DNA of 64,000 nucleotides, from positions 20,518-84,517 of the forward strand of contig JAFHCF010000159.1 of assembly GCA_048497495.1 (NCBI GenBank), written 5' to 3'. Numbering within the stretch: position 1 is the stretch's first letter; every line of letters starts with the position of its first letter. The notes under the pieces are model-generated. The model ran no database searches, had not been told where the DNA came from, and saw only the letters and a list, made by a program, of their open reading frames with translations. Shown here piece after piece: positions 51,492 through 61,400 of this stretch. The DNA is from JAFHCF01 sp048497495. GTDB taxonomy: Bacteria; Pseudomonadota; Alphaproteobacteria; Rhizobiales; Ancalomicrobiaceae. The position numbers and the translations under genes are program-made.

Positions 51492-52931
51492 ATGAACACC
51501 CGTGGCAACGGCCGCAACACCCCCTCTTCCGATCGCCCCGCCCGCGCCTCCGGCCCGCGTCCCGCCCCGCGCACCGCGCCCGGCGCCGAGGACCGTCGCC
51601 CCGAGCCCCGGGACGAGCCCGGCCTCGCCACCCGCCGTTTCGCCGTCGACATCCTCTCCGCCGTTCTCGACGACGGCCGGCCGCTCGACCAGGTCTTGGA
51701 GCATCGCGCCGGCATTCCGTCGTGGCGGGCGCTGACCCCGGCCGATCGCGGCCTGGTGCGCGCCATCGTCTCCACCGCGCTGCGCCGTCTCGGCCTGATC
51801 GACGACGCGCTGAAGCAGATGATGACGCGGCCCTTGCCCAACAAGGCGCTCAGGGTCCGTCAGATCCTGCGGGTCGGCGCCGCCCAGGTGCTGTTCATGG
51901 AGGTGCCCGACCACGCCGCCGTGTCGCTCGCCACCGAACTCGCCGAGCGCGACCGCGAGGCGCGGCCGTGGAAGGCGCTGGTCAACGGCGTGCTGCGCTC
52001 GCTCACCCGCCGCCGCGACGAGGTGCTCGCCGCTCAGGACGCCACCCGCCTGGTCACGCCCCTGTGGCTGTGGCGCGATTGGGTCGAGACCTGGGGCGAG
52101 GAGGCGACCCGCGCCTTCGCCACCGCCCACATGGTCGAACCGGCGCTCGATCTGACGGTGAAGTCGGACGCCGCCGGCTGGGCCGAGAAGTTCGGCGGCA
52201 TCGTGCTTCCGACCGGCTCGGTGCGTTTCGTCCCCCATGGGCCGATCGACGAGATGGAGGGCTTCGAGGCCGGCGAATGGTGGGTCCAGGACGCCGCCGC
52301 CGCCCTTCCCGCCCGCCTCCTCGGCGACGTCGCCGGCAAGTCGGTCGCCGACCTCTGCGCCGCCCCCGGCGGCAAGACCGCCCAATTGGCGCAAGCCGGC
52401 GCCCATGTCACCGCCGTCGATCTCTCCGCCCAGCGGCTCGACCGGCTGAAGCAGAACACCGCGCGCCTGCGCCTTCCCGACGTCGCCACCATCGTCGCCG
52501 ATCTCGAGACCTGGACGCCGAAGCAGCCCTTCGACGCGGTCCTCCTCGACGCCCCCTGCTCGGCGACCGGCACGCTGCGGCGCAACCCCGACGTCGGACG
52601 CCTGAAGAAGCCGACCCAGGTCGAGGAACTCGCCGCCCTCCAGGACACGCTCCTGCATCGCGCCGCCGAATGGGTGAAGCCCGGCGGTCTCCTCGTCTAC
52701 TGCACCTGTTCGCTGCAGAAGGCGGAGGGCGAGGCGCAGATCGAGAACTTCCTGCGCCACGCGACCGAATTCGAGCGGGTTCCGATCGATCCGGCGGAGA
52801 TCGGCGGCCTCGTCGCGGCGATCACCCCGGACGGCGACCTGCGCACCCGGCCGGACCTGTTGGCCAACGACGACCCGCGCCTCGCCGGCCTCGACGGCTT
52901 CTTCGCCGCCCGCCTGCGCCGCCGCGCCTGA
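51492..52931 (+). CDS. rsmB: 16S rRNA m5C methyltransferase RsmB
   Basis: 479 aa. An N-terminal NusB-like domain (about 50-180) is followed by the Rossmann methyltransferase: SVADLCAAPGGKTAQLA (motif I), LLDAPCSATGTLRRNPD (motif IV, catalytic PC) and LVYCTCSLQKAEGE (motif VI, second catalytic Cys). The first 40 residues are Arg/Pro-rich and dispensable in homologues. A loose hairpin (CCCCGACA/TGTCGGGG, 52962-52995) lies downstream, immediately before a CtrA box. Confidence 0.93.
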   Translation: MNTRGNGRNTPSSDRPARASGPRPAPRTAPGAEDRRPEPRDEPGLATRRFAVDILSAVLDDGRPLDQVLEHRAGIPSWRALTPADRGLVRAIVSTALRRLGLIDDALKQMMTRPLPNKALRVRQILRVGAAQVLFMEVPDHAAVSLATELAERDREARPWKALVNGVLRSLTRRRDEVLAAQDATRLVTPLWLWRDWVETWGEEATRAFATAHMVEPALDLTVKSDAAGWAEKFGGIVLPTGSVRFVPHGPIDEMEGFEAGEWWVQDAAAALPARLLGDVAGKSVADLCAAPGGKTAQLAQAGAHVTAVDLSAQRLDRLKQNTARLRLPDVATIVADLETWTPKQPFDAVLLDAPCSATGTLRRNPDVGRLKKPTQVEELAALQDTLLHRAAEWVKPGGLLVYCTCSLQKAEGEAQIENFLRHATEFERVPIDPAEIGGLVAAITPDGDLRTRPDLLANDDPRLAGLDGFFAARLRRRA

Positions 52932-53000
52932 ACCGCGACGGCCCCGGCCGACCGCCGAAGCCCCCGACAATCATCGCGAAACTGAAATGTCGGGGCGAAT

Positions 53001-53016
53001 TTAACCGTCCGTTAAC
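53001..53016 (+). promoter_or_regulatory. Perfect CtrA box upstream of the heparinase-like gene
   Basis: TTAA (53001-53004), 7 nt, TTAAC (53012-53016): an exact match to the CtrA consensus, 84 nt before the ATG at 53100. TTAA is rare in this GC-rich DNA. Confidence 0.78.
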
Positions 53017-53099
53017 CGTCATGAGGTGCCTTGGAGAGTGGGTAAGGGTCGCCTGCTCGTAGGCGTTTCGCCACGCTGCACCGGCGTCGATGGGAACGG

Positions 53100-54809
53100 A
53101 TGGCATCACGGGGGACCGCCTCCTCGAGGCTCGCTGAGTGGGGACTGATCGGCCGGGCTCTCTCGGCGCGCGCCCGCGCGCCCTTCGTCCGCTTCGTCCG
53201 CGCCGCCCGCGCCTTCGTCGAGCCCGCCGCCGATCGCCTGCTGATCTCGCCGCAGGACCTGCGCACCGCCGATCCGACGGTCGCCACCGACATCTACGCC
53301 GGGGTCTTCGTCTTCTCCGGCCAGATCGCCGAATGCCGCGGCCGCTCGCCCTTCGAGCTGGAGCCGCCGAGCCGCGACTGGGCCCGCGTGTTGCACGGGT
53401 TCGGCTGGCTGCGCCATCTGCGCTGCGCCGACACGGCGATCGCCCGCTCCAACGCCCGCATTCTCGTCGACGACTGGCTGCGGATCACCGATCACCCGGA
53501 GATCGCCTGGGAGCCGGAGGTGGTGGCGCGCCGCACCATGGCCTGGCTCGCCCAGTCGCCGATGATCCTGGTGGAGGCCGATCAGGCCTTCTACCACCGC
53601 TTCCTCGCCGGATTGACCCGCCATTTCCGCTGGCTGCGCGCCCATTGGGGCGAGGAGGCGAACGGCCTGCCGCGCCTCAAGGTGGCGATCGCGGTGCTCG
53701 CCACGGCCGTCGCCGTCGACGGCTTCCGCCGCCACATCAAGACCGCCTCGCGCCGCCTCGACGACGAGTTGCGCCGCCAGATCCTGCCCGACGGCGGCCA
53801 CGTCGGCCGCAATCCGCTGGCCATCCTCGAGGTGCTGATCGATCTCCTGCCGGTTCGCCAGGCGCTCACGGCGCGCGGCCTCGCGGTGTCGCCGGTGATG
53901 ATGGGGTCGATCGACCGGATGATGCCGATGCTGCGCTTCTTCCGCCACGCCGACGGCGCCTTCGTCCTGTTCAACGGCGCCTCGACGACGCCGACCGACC
54001 TCGTCGCCACGGTTCTCGCCTATGACGACGGCCAGGGGCGGCCGCACGGCAACGCCCCGCACTCCGGCTACCAGCGGCTCGAGGCGGACAAGTCCGTCGT
54101 GGTGATGGACTGCGGCGTGCCGCCGCCGCCGGAGTTCGCCGACGCCGCCCACGCCGGCACCCTCGCCTTCGAACTGTCGTCCGGCCACGCCCGCTTCGTC
54201 GTCAATTGCGGCGCCCCCTTCCGCCCCGCCCCCGATTGGCGCCGGGTCGCCCGCACCACCGCCGCTCATTCGACCCTGGTGGTCGACGATCATTCCTCCG
54301 CCACCCTGCGCGAGACCGGCCTGTTGGCCGATCTCCTCGGCCCGCTGCTGATCCGTGGGCCGCGCCACGTGCCAGTCGAGCGCGACGAGGTCGAGGGCGC
54401 CGTCACCGTCACCGCCTCCCACGACGGCTATGCCGCCACCCATGGGGTGATCCATCACCGCACCCTGAGGCTCTCCGCCGACGGCGACACGCTCGACGGT
54501 CACGACCTGCTCGAGCCGGTCGGGAGCGCCGGCATCGCCGAACCCTTCGTCGTTCGTTTCCACCTCCACCCCTCGGTCAAGGTCGGCCGCCTCGGCGACG
54601 GCGCCGTGGTGTTGATCGGCAATGGTGGCGAGGGCTGGGAATTCCGCTGTAGCGACATCGCCCCGGAGATCGAGGAATCGGTCCATCTCGCCGACCTCCA
54701 CGGGGTGCGCCGCACCTCGCAGATCGTGCTCGTCGTCGAAGGCGACGGCCCCCACGACCTCCACTGGCACTTCCAGCGCACCGCCCGCTCCCACGCCAAG
54801 CGGCGCTGA
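53100..54809 (+). CDS. Heparinase II/III family protein
   Basis: 569 aa. The N-terminal helical toroid (residues about 20-330) carries RILVDDWLRI, GLPRLKVAIAVLATAVAVDG and ILPDGGHVGRNPLAILEVLI. The C-terminal beta-sandwich has VVVMDCGVPPPPEF and HSTLVVDDHSSA, typical of the family. No signal peptide is evident. It may act on uronate-containing polymers, or be a structural relative linked to envelope glycans. A perfect CtrA box upstream suggests cell-cycle control. purH follows in the same direction. Confidence 0.87.
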   Translation: MASRGTASSRLAEWGLIGRALSARARAPFVRFVRAARAFVEPAADRLLISPQDLRTADPTVATDIYAGVFVFSGQIAECRGRSPFELEPPSRDWARVLHGFGWLRHLRCADTAIARSNARILVDDWLRITDHPEIAWEPEVVARRTMAWLAQSPMILVEADQAFYHRFLAGLTRHFRWLRAHWGEEANGLPRLKVAIAVLATAVAVDGFRRHIKTASRRLDDELRRQILPDGGHVGRNPLAILEVLIDLLPVRQALTARGLAVSPVMMGSIDRMMPMLRFFRHADGAFVLFNGASTTPTDLVATVLAYDDGQGRPHGNAPHSGYQRLEADKSVVVMDCGVPPPPEFADAAHAGTLAFELSSGHARFVVNCGAPFRPAPDWRRVARTTAAHSTLVVDDHSSATLRETGLLADLLGPLLIRGPRHVPVERDEVEGAVTVTASHDGYAATHGVIHHRTLRLSADGDTLDGHDLLEPVGSAGIAEPFVVRFHLHPSVKVGRLGDGAVVLIGNGGEGWEFRCSDIAPEIEESVHLADLHGVRRTSQIVLVVEGDGPHDLHWHFQRTARSHAKRR

Positions 54810-54931
54810 GCGACGCGGAAGGCGGAAACCGGCGGTCTCCGCCGAGCGTCGGGTTTGCCCGGCGGCGGATTCGTGCTATCGCCCCGCCCGACAATTCCCG
54901 GATCCCGAGACCCGACGAGCCGAACGGCCCC

Positions 54932-55073
54932 CTCTCGAAAGCGAACCCTTCGTTTGCCTTCGAGAGTCCGTCTCATCGAAATCCCGTCGCCGAACGGGGG
55001 ATTTCGATGATGGCGTTTCCGACATCCCGCAGGGATGCCTCGGAAAGCGCAAGAGCCCGTTCCGCGAGCGGAA
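54932..55073 (+). promoter_or_regulatory. Structured leader of purH: four successive hairpins
   Basis: Four stem-loops within 142 nt. Hairpin 1, 54932-54966: 8 bp, one mismatch, 6 bp, loop CCTTC. Hairpin 2, 54973-55010: 15 bp with a GG bulge, loop CGCCGA. Hairpin 3, 55013-55050: 6 bp plus 7 bp with bulges, loop GCA. Hairpin 4, 55060-55073: 6 bp. It ends 29 nt before the purH ATG. An RNA leader acting on purH is inferred; palindromic repeat DNA is the alternative. Confidence 0.65.
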
Positions 55074-55102
55074 GATCCATTTTCGAGAGGCCGCGCCCCG
55101 AC

Positions 55103-56719
55103 ATGTCGATCACCGTCAAGAACATCGCCCCGCCCGACCTCGTCCCCGTAAAGCGCGCCCTGCTGTCGGTCTCCGACAAGGCCGGGCTGATCGACTTCGC
55201 CCGGGCGCTGGCGGCGCGCGGCGTCGAGTTGCTCTCGACCGGAGGCACCTGCAAGGCGATCGCCGAGGCCGGCATTGCGGTGAAGGACGTCTCGGAGGTC
55301 ACCGGTTTCCCCGAGATCATGGACGGTCGGGTCAAGACGCTGCACCCCAAGGTCCACGGCGGCTTGCTCGCCGTCCGCGACGATCCCGAGCACGTAGCGG
55401 CGATGGAAGCCCACGGCATCGACGGCATCGATCTCCTGGTGGTCAACCTCTATCCCTTCGAGGCGACGGTGGCGCGAGGCGCCGACTGGGCGACCGGCGT
55501 CGAGAACATCGACATCGGCGGCCCGGCGATGATCCGCGCCGCCTCCAAGAACCACGCCTATGTCGCGGTGGTGGTCGATCCGGCCCGCTACGGCGACGTG
55601 CTCGCCGCCCTCGACACCCACGACGGCGCCACGCCGCTGGCGCTGCGCAAGGCCCTCGCCCTCGAGGCCTTCGGCCGCACCGCCACCTACGACGCCGCCA
55701 TCTCCAACTGGATCGCGGCCGAGATCGGCGAGGCCCATCCGAAGTACCGCGCCTTCGGCGGCACGCTGGCGGAAGTGATGCGCTACGGCGAGAACCCGCA
55801 TCAGGCGGCGGCCTTCTACAAGACCGGCGATGCCCGGCCCGGCGTCGCCACCGCCACCCAGGTCCAGGGCAAGACGCTCTCCTACAACAACATCAACGAC
55901 ACCGACGCCGCCTTCGAGCTGGTCGCCGAATTCGATCCCGCCCGCACCGCGGCCTGCGCCATCATCAAGCACGCCAACCCCTGCGGCGTGGCGGAGGGCG
56001 CCACCCTCGCCGAGGCCTACGCCAAGGCGCTGCGCTGCGATCCGGTCTCCGCCTTCGGCGGCATCATCGCCTTCAACCGCACGCTGGACGCGGAAGCCGC
56101 GACCGAGATCGTGAAGATCTTCACCGAGGTGATCATCGCCCCCGACGCGACGGAAGAGGCCAAGGCGATCGTCGCCACCAAGAAGAACCTGCGCCTGCTC
56201 CTGACCGGCGGCCTGCCGAAGCCCGACGCGGCCGGCCTCACCGCCAAGACGGTCGCCGGCGGCATGCTGGTGCAGACCCGCGACTCGGGCACCGTCGACG
56301 CCGTCGAACTGAAGACCGTCACGGCGCGGGCGCCGTCGGAGCGGGAAGCGGCCGACCTCGCCTTCGCCTTCCGCGTCTGCAAGCACGTCAAGTCGAACGC
56401 CATCGTCTACGTCAAGGATCTCGCCACCGTCGGCATCGGCGCCGGCCAGATGAGCCGGGTCGACAGCGCCCGCATCGCCGCCCGCAAGGCCGCCGACGCG
56501 GCCGCCGCCGAAGGCCTCGCCGAGCCGCTGACCATCGGCTCGGTGGCGGCCTCCGACGCCTTCTTCCCCTTCGCCGACGGGCTCGAGAGCGTCGTCGCGG
56601 CGGGCGCCACCGCGGTGATCCAGCCCGGCGGCTCGATGCGCGACCAGGAGGTGATCGACGCCGCGAACAAGGCCGGCATCGCCATGGTGACGACGGGGAT
56701 GCGGCACTTCCGGCATTGA
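55103..56719 (+). CDS. purH: Bifunctional AICAR transformylase/IMP cyclohydrolase PurH
   Basis: 538 aa, last two steps of de novo IMP synthesis. The N-terminal IMP cyclohydrolase domain has ALLSVSDKAGLIDFARAL, STGGTCKAI, EVTGFPEIMDGRVKTLHPK and VVNLYPFE. The C-terminal transformylase has LSYNNINDTDAAFELVAEF and the Lys-His pair in CAIIKHANPCGVAEG, then DAFFPFADGLE. The start at 55103 gives MSITVKNI; the frame remains open to 55007, but that sequence is part of the hairpin leader. FolD, supplier of formyl-THF, is encoded nearby. Confidence 0.97.
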   Translation: MSITVKNIAPPDLVPVKRALLSVSDKAGLIDFARALAARGVELLSTGGTCKAIAEAGIAVKDVSEVTGFPEIMDGRVKTLHPKVHGGLLAVRDDPEHVAAMEAHGIDGIDLLVVNLYPFEATVARGADWATGVENIDIGGPAMIRAASKNHAYVAVVVDPARYGDVLAALDTHDGATPLALRKALALEAFGRTATYDAAISNWIAAEIGEAHPKYRAFGGTLAEVMRYGENPHQAAAFYKTGDARPGVATATQVQGKTLSYNNINDTDAAFELVAEFDPARTAACAIIKHANPCGVAEGATLAEAYAKALRCDPVSAFGGIIAFNRTLDAEAATEIVKIFTEVIIAPDATEEAKAIVATKKNLRLLLTGGLPKPDAAGLTAKTVAGGMLVQTRDSGTVDAVELKTVTARAPSEREAADLAFAFRVCKHVKSNAIVYVKDLATVGIGAGQMSRVDSARIAARKAADAAAAEGLAEPLTIGSVAASDAFFPFADGLESVVAAGATAVIQPGGSMRDQEVIDAANKAGIAMVTTGMRHFRH

Positions 56720-56738
56720 GGAACGGTCGGCGTCGTGG

Positions 56739-56766
56739 GGCGGAATAGGCGAAGCCGTATTCCGCC
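56739..56766. repeat. REP-like palindrome 1
   Basis: Stem GGCGGAATA/TATTCCGCC with an inner GGC-GAA-GCC stem and one bulged G. It begins 20 nt after the purH stop. A sister element in opposite orientation lies at 56812-56839. Confidence 0.75.
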
Positions 56767-56811
56767 GGCGGCGCCCGTGATCGGCGCAGGTCGTTCCATG
56801 CTGGCTCGGCC

Positions 56812-56839
56812 GGCGCAATACGCCTTCGGCTATTGCGCC
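56812..56839. repeat. REP-like palindrome 2 (overlaps the MFS gene end)
   Basis: Stem GGCGCAATA/TATTGCGCC with inner GCC-TTC-GGC. It has the same design as palindrome 1 but is inverted. It contains the stop codon of the MFS gene, and with the adjoining bases it encodes the protein's last four residues (RRAQ). Confidence 0.75.
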
Positions 56840-58209
56840 CTACGTGGCTTCACCCCGGCCATCAGCACGAAGCCGGTCACCAGGAACACCGCCAGCACGC
56901 CGGCCCCGGCGCGTTGGCTGTCGCTCCAATCGGTGACCAGCGCCACCGCGAGCGGCCCCATGAAGCTCGTCACCTTGCCGGAGAGCGCGAAGAAGCCGAA
57001 ATAGCGGCCGACGGCGTCGGCCGGCGCCATGCGGGCGAGCTGGGTGCGCGAGGCCGCCTGCAGGGGCCCGGCGGCGAGCCCGATCAGGCCGCCGGCGGCG
57101 AGATAGAGCTTGGCCGCCACCCCGGCGTAGAGCCCGGCGCCGCCCGGCGCCACCTCGACCGCGAAGAAGACGTGGGTGCGGTCGATCGACACCACCAGCG
57201 CCAACATGGCGATCAGTATGGTGAGTGCCGTGAGCACCACCGTCTTGGAGCCGAAGCGATCGTCGAGCCGCCCGCCGAGATAGGCGCCGATCGAGCCGGT
57301 GATGGTCAGGAGGATGCCGAAGAGCCCGAGCTCGATCGTCGTCCAGCCGAAGACGCCGGCGGCATAGATGCCGCCGAAGGCGAAGAGCGCCACCAGCCCA
57401 TCGGTATAGACCATGTTGGCGAGGAGGAATCGGCCGAGCCCCGGCATCGCCCTGAGCTCGCGCACCGTGTCGGCGAGGCGGGCGAGCCCGGCGCCGATGG
57501 TCTCCGCCGCCCGTCCGCCGTGGCGGCTGTCGGGGGTGAAGAAGAACATCGGCAGGGCGAAGACCACGAACCACAGCGCCGACAGCGGTCCGGTGGCGCG
57601 CGCCCCGCCGCTCGTCACCGGATCGAGCCCGAAGAGCGGCGAAAGTCCGAGTAGGGTCTTGCCCGTCGCCGGATCGGCGGCGAGGAAGCCGAGCACGAGG
57701 ATCAGGCTGACCAACCCGCCGACGTAGCCGACCGCCCATCCGGTCCCCGACAGCCGCCCGAGTTCCGACGACGGCACCAGACGCGACATCATCGCGTTGT
57801 TGAAGACGGTGGCGAACTCCGCCCCGATGGTGCCGATGACGAAACCGGAGAGCGCCAGGACCACCGCCGCCGGATGGCCGGGGGCGGCGAGCCACAGCAC
57901 CGACGACCCCAGCATCATCAAGACGCCGAAGGCCGCGACCCACGGCTTGTGGCGGCCGAGCGCGTCGGCGATCGAACCGAGGACCGGCGACAAAACGGCG
58001 ATGACCAGGCCCGCGAAGGCGGTGGCATAGCCCCACTGCGCCTGACCCGTCGCCGGATCGCGGGCGAGGTGGGCGGCGAAATAGGGCGCGAAGACGAAGG
58101 TCGTGACCAGGGTGAAATAGGGCTGCATCGCCCAATCGAACATGACCCAGCCGACCAGCCCGGCGCGGGAGGTACGAGGCGGCGTCGGCGCGGCGTCGGT
58201 CGGGGTCAT
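56830..58209 (-). CDS. UMF1/Atg22-type MFS transporter
   Basis: 459-aa membrane protein with about 12 helices. The UMF1-type opening VGWVMFDWAMQPYFTLVTTFVF and SPVLGSIADALGRHKPW (MFS loop 2-3 motif) are present, with FATVFNNAMMSRLVPSSELG and APADAVGRYFGFFALSGKVTS further on. These transporters export amino acids or unknown small molecules. Its C-terminus is set by a REP-like palindrome. It is on the minus strand 213 nt downstream of NAD-glutamate dehydrogenase and may be cotranscribed. Confidence 0.9.
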   Translation of the reverse strand: MTPTDAAPTPPRTSRAGLVGWVMFDWAMQPYFTLVTTFVFAPYFAAHLARDPATGQAQWGYATAFAGLVIAVLSPVLGSIADALGRHKPWVAAFGVLMMLGSSVLWLAAPGHPAAVVLALSGFVIGTIGAEFATVFNNAMMSRLVPSSELGRLSGTGWAVGYVGGLVSLILVLGFLAADPATGKTLLGLSPLFGLDPVTSGGARATGPLSALWFVVFALPMFFFTPDSRHGGRAAETIGAGLARLADTVRELRAMPGLGRFLLANMVYTDGLVALFAFGGIYAAGVFGWTTIELGLFGILLTITGSIGAYLGGRLDDRFGSKTVVLTALTILIAMLALVVSIDRTHVFFAVEVAPGGAGLYAGVAAKLYLAAGGLIGLAAGPLQAASRTQLARMAPADAVGRYFGFFALSGKVTSFMGPLAVALVTDWSDSQRAGAGVLAVFLVTGFVLMAGVKPRRAQ

Positions 58210-58315
58210 GCATCGGTCCTCTCGGCGCGGCCCCGGGCGGGCGGCCGCGCCGAGTCATATACCCGATTGCGGCGGCAATGGAGGAGGCGCCGCGAACAGA
58301 TCGCGCCGGCGCCCC

Positions 58316-58423
58316 GCGCCGGAACCGCTCCTGCCCCGGCCGCTCGCGAGGCTCGCGGCGTTCGTCGCTCGAAATCGTCCACCGAACGATTTCGTTCCGG
58401 CGCCGGGCGCCGGAACCGCTCCT
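58316..58423. repeat. Direct repeats and hairpin behind the glutamate dehydrogenase gene
   Basis: GCGCCGGAACCGCTCCT occurs at 58316-58332 and 58407-58423. Between them, 58370-58394 forms a 9-bp hairpin CGAAATCGT/ACGATTTCG. The hairpin lies 29 nt after the gdh stop and may end its transcript, though no T-run follows. Confidence 0.5.
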
Positions 58424-61400
58424 CACCCCTTCTCGGCGAGGTCGGCGAGGAGGGAGGCGGCGACGGTGAAGCGCGACACGCTCGGCGTCCCGCCGTCTCC
58501 CAGGGTCTCCTCGACCACCGCCAACGCCCGGCTGATCTCCGGCCCGAAGCGGGCCTCCCAGGCCTCCACGCCGCCCGCGTCGAGCGCCTCGGCGACGATG
58601 GCGCGGTGGGCGTCGTCGAGGACGCGCGCCGCCCGGTCGAGCGCCAGCCCGTCGAAATAGTCGGCGACCCGCATCGAACGCACCATCGTCTCCAGCCGAT
58701 CGATCGACAGCCGGTCGGCGACGGCGAAATGGGTGATCGCCACCTCCGCCGCGTCCTTGGCCGTCCGCTCGCCGATCAACGCGATGTCGGGGATCTCGGC
58801 GATGTCGTCGAGATGAGCGATACGGTCGGCGATCTCCGCCGGCACCCCCGCCGCCGTCAGGCGTTCACGCTCGGCCTCCACCGCGGCGAGCGTCGCCGCC
58901 GGCAGCAGGGCCTCGAGCTCCGGCTCGAGCGCCCTCACCACCGAGCCGAAACGCTCGATCACCGTGTCGAGCCCGTCGCGGAAGGAGACGTTGCGCAGGA
59001 ACCACACGGTGCCGGTCGTCGCCAGATCGCGCACCCGTCCGTAGAGCTCGAGTTGCAGGTCGCCCGCGACGCGGCCGTCGAGCCGATCGAGCGCCGCCTC
59101 GAGATCGCCGAGCGCGAACACCGCCCGCGTCGCCGCGAAGGCGCGCGCGATCGCCGGCACCCCAGCGCCGGCCCGGTCGGCGACGCGGGTGAGGAAGGTC
59201 GGTCCGCCGCGATCGACGATGGCGTTGGCGAGCCGCGTCGCCACGATCTCGCGCTTCAGCCGATGCCCGTCGATGCCGTCGGCGTACTCCGCCCTCAGCC
59301 GTTCGGGGAAATAGGCGTGGAGTTCCGAGCCGAAATGCGGATCGTCGGGCACGTCGGAGGCCGCCAGATCGACCTTCGCCGACATCTTGGCATAGGCGAG
59401 CAACACCCCGATCTCCGCCCGTGTCAGCCCCCGCCCGGCCTTCTCGCGGGCCGCGAAACCGGCGTCGTCGGGCAGCGTCTCGACCTTGCGGTCGAGCCGT
59501 CCGGCGCGCTCGAGACCCGCCACCATCCGCCGCTGGAACGGCAGATCGGCGACCCCGAGACGTTCACTGAGCGAGATCGCCAGCGTCTGCGAATGGTTGT
59601 TGGCGAGCACCAGCGCCGCCACCTCGTCGGTCATCGCCGCGAGCAGCGCGTCGCGCGCCGGCCGGGCGAGACGACCGGCGACCACCGCCGGCGTCAGGGC
59701 GATCTTGATGTTGACCTCGACGTCGGAGCAGTTGACGCCGGCCGAGTTGTCGATGGCGTCGGAGTTGCAGCGCCCGCCCGCCGCGCCGTACTCGATGCGC
59801 GCCCGCTGCGTCACGCCGAGATTGGCGCCCTCGCCGACGACCTTCGCGCCGACCTCCATGCCCGTGATGCGGATCGCGTCGTTGGCCTTGTCGCCGACCT
59901 CCGCGTCGCTCTCGCCCGCCGCCCGCACATAGGTGCCGATGCCGCCGAACCACAGGAGATCGACCCGCGCCTTGAGGATCGCCCGCATCACCTCCGCCGG
60001 AGTGGCGTGGTCGCCGGCGATCCCCAGCAGCGTGCGCACCGGCTCGGAGAGCGGCACGGTCTTGGCGGCGCGCGAGAAGATGCCGCCGCCTTCGGAAATC
60101 CTCGTGCGGTCGTAGTCGGCCCAGCTCGAGCGCGGCAGGGCGAAGAGGCGAGCCCGTTCCTCGAAGCTCGACGCCGGATCGGGATCGGGGTCGAGGAAGA
60201 TGTCGCGGTGATCGAAGGCGGCGACGAGGCGTGTCGCCCTCGACAAGAGCATGCCGTTGCCGAAGACGTCGCCGGACATGTCGCCGACGCCGGCGACGGT
60301 GAAGGGCTCGGTGAGGATGTCGCGGTTCATTTCGCGGAAGTGCCGCTTGACCGCCTCGAAGGCGCCGCGCGCCGTGATCCCCATCTTCTTGTGGTCGTAG
60401 CCGGCCGAGCCGCCCGAGGCGAAGGCGTCGTCGAGCCAGAAGCCGTGGTCGCTCGCGATGGCGTTGGCGGTGTCGGAGAAGGTGGCGGTGCCCTTGTCGG
60501 CGGCGACCACCAGATAGGGGTCGTCGCCGTCGTGGCGCACCACCTGCGGCGGCGGCACCACGGCCCCGCCGCGCAGGTCGTCGGTGAGGTCGAAGAGACG
60601 GCCGACGAAGGTGCGATAGGCGGCGGTGCCCTCGGCCATGAAGGCGTCGCGGCTCATGCCCGGAACGAGGCGCTTGGGCAGGAAGCCGCCCTTGGCGCCG
60701 GCCGGCACGATGACCGCGTTCTTCACCTGCTGCGCCTTGACCAGACCGAGCACCTCGGTGCGGAAGTCCTGGGCGCGGTCCGACCAGCGGAGCCCGCCGC
60801 GCGCCACCGGCCCGAAGCGCAGATGCACGCCCTCGACCGTCGGCCCGCAGACCCAGATCTCGCGATGCGGCACGGGGTTCGGAAGGCCGGTCAGTCCGGC
60901 CGGGATCAGCTTGAAGGCGATCGTGTCGCGCGAGGATCCGTCGGCCTCCGGCCGCCAGTAGTCGGTGCGCACCATCGCCCGGATGACTTCCATGTAGCGG
61001 CGCACGATGGTGTCGTCGTCGAGAGAGGCGACCTCGGCCAGCGCCGCGACGATGCGTTCGGCGATTTCCGTCTCCGCCACCTCGCGATCGCCGACGCCGA
61101 GAGGATCGAAGCGCGCCGAAAACAGCCGGACGAGATCGACCGCGATCGACGGGTGGCGGCGCAGCGCCCCCCACAGATAGTCCTGCGAATAGGCCAGCCG
61201 GATCTGCCTGAGATAGTGGCCGATCGCCCTGAGGAGCGCCACTTCGCGGCGGTCGAGCCCGGTGCCGAGCACCAGCGCGTTGTAGCCGTCGTTCTCCGCC
61301 CGCCCCGACCAGGTCGCCACCAGCACGTCCTCGAGCCGGCCGTCGAGCGCCTCGGTCAGTTCGATCGCGGCCCGCTCGCCGTGAACCAGCGTCATGTCGT

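Noticed and set aside
55007..55102. 32-codon N-terminal extension of PurH
   Set aside because: The sequence is made of the hairpin arms, and PurH orthologues begin near MSITVKNI.
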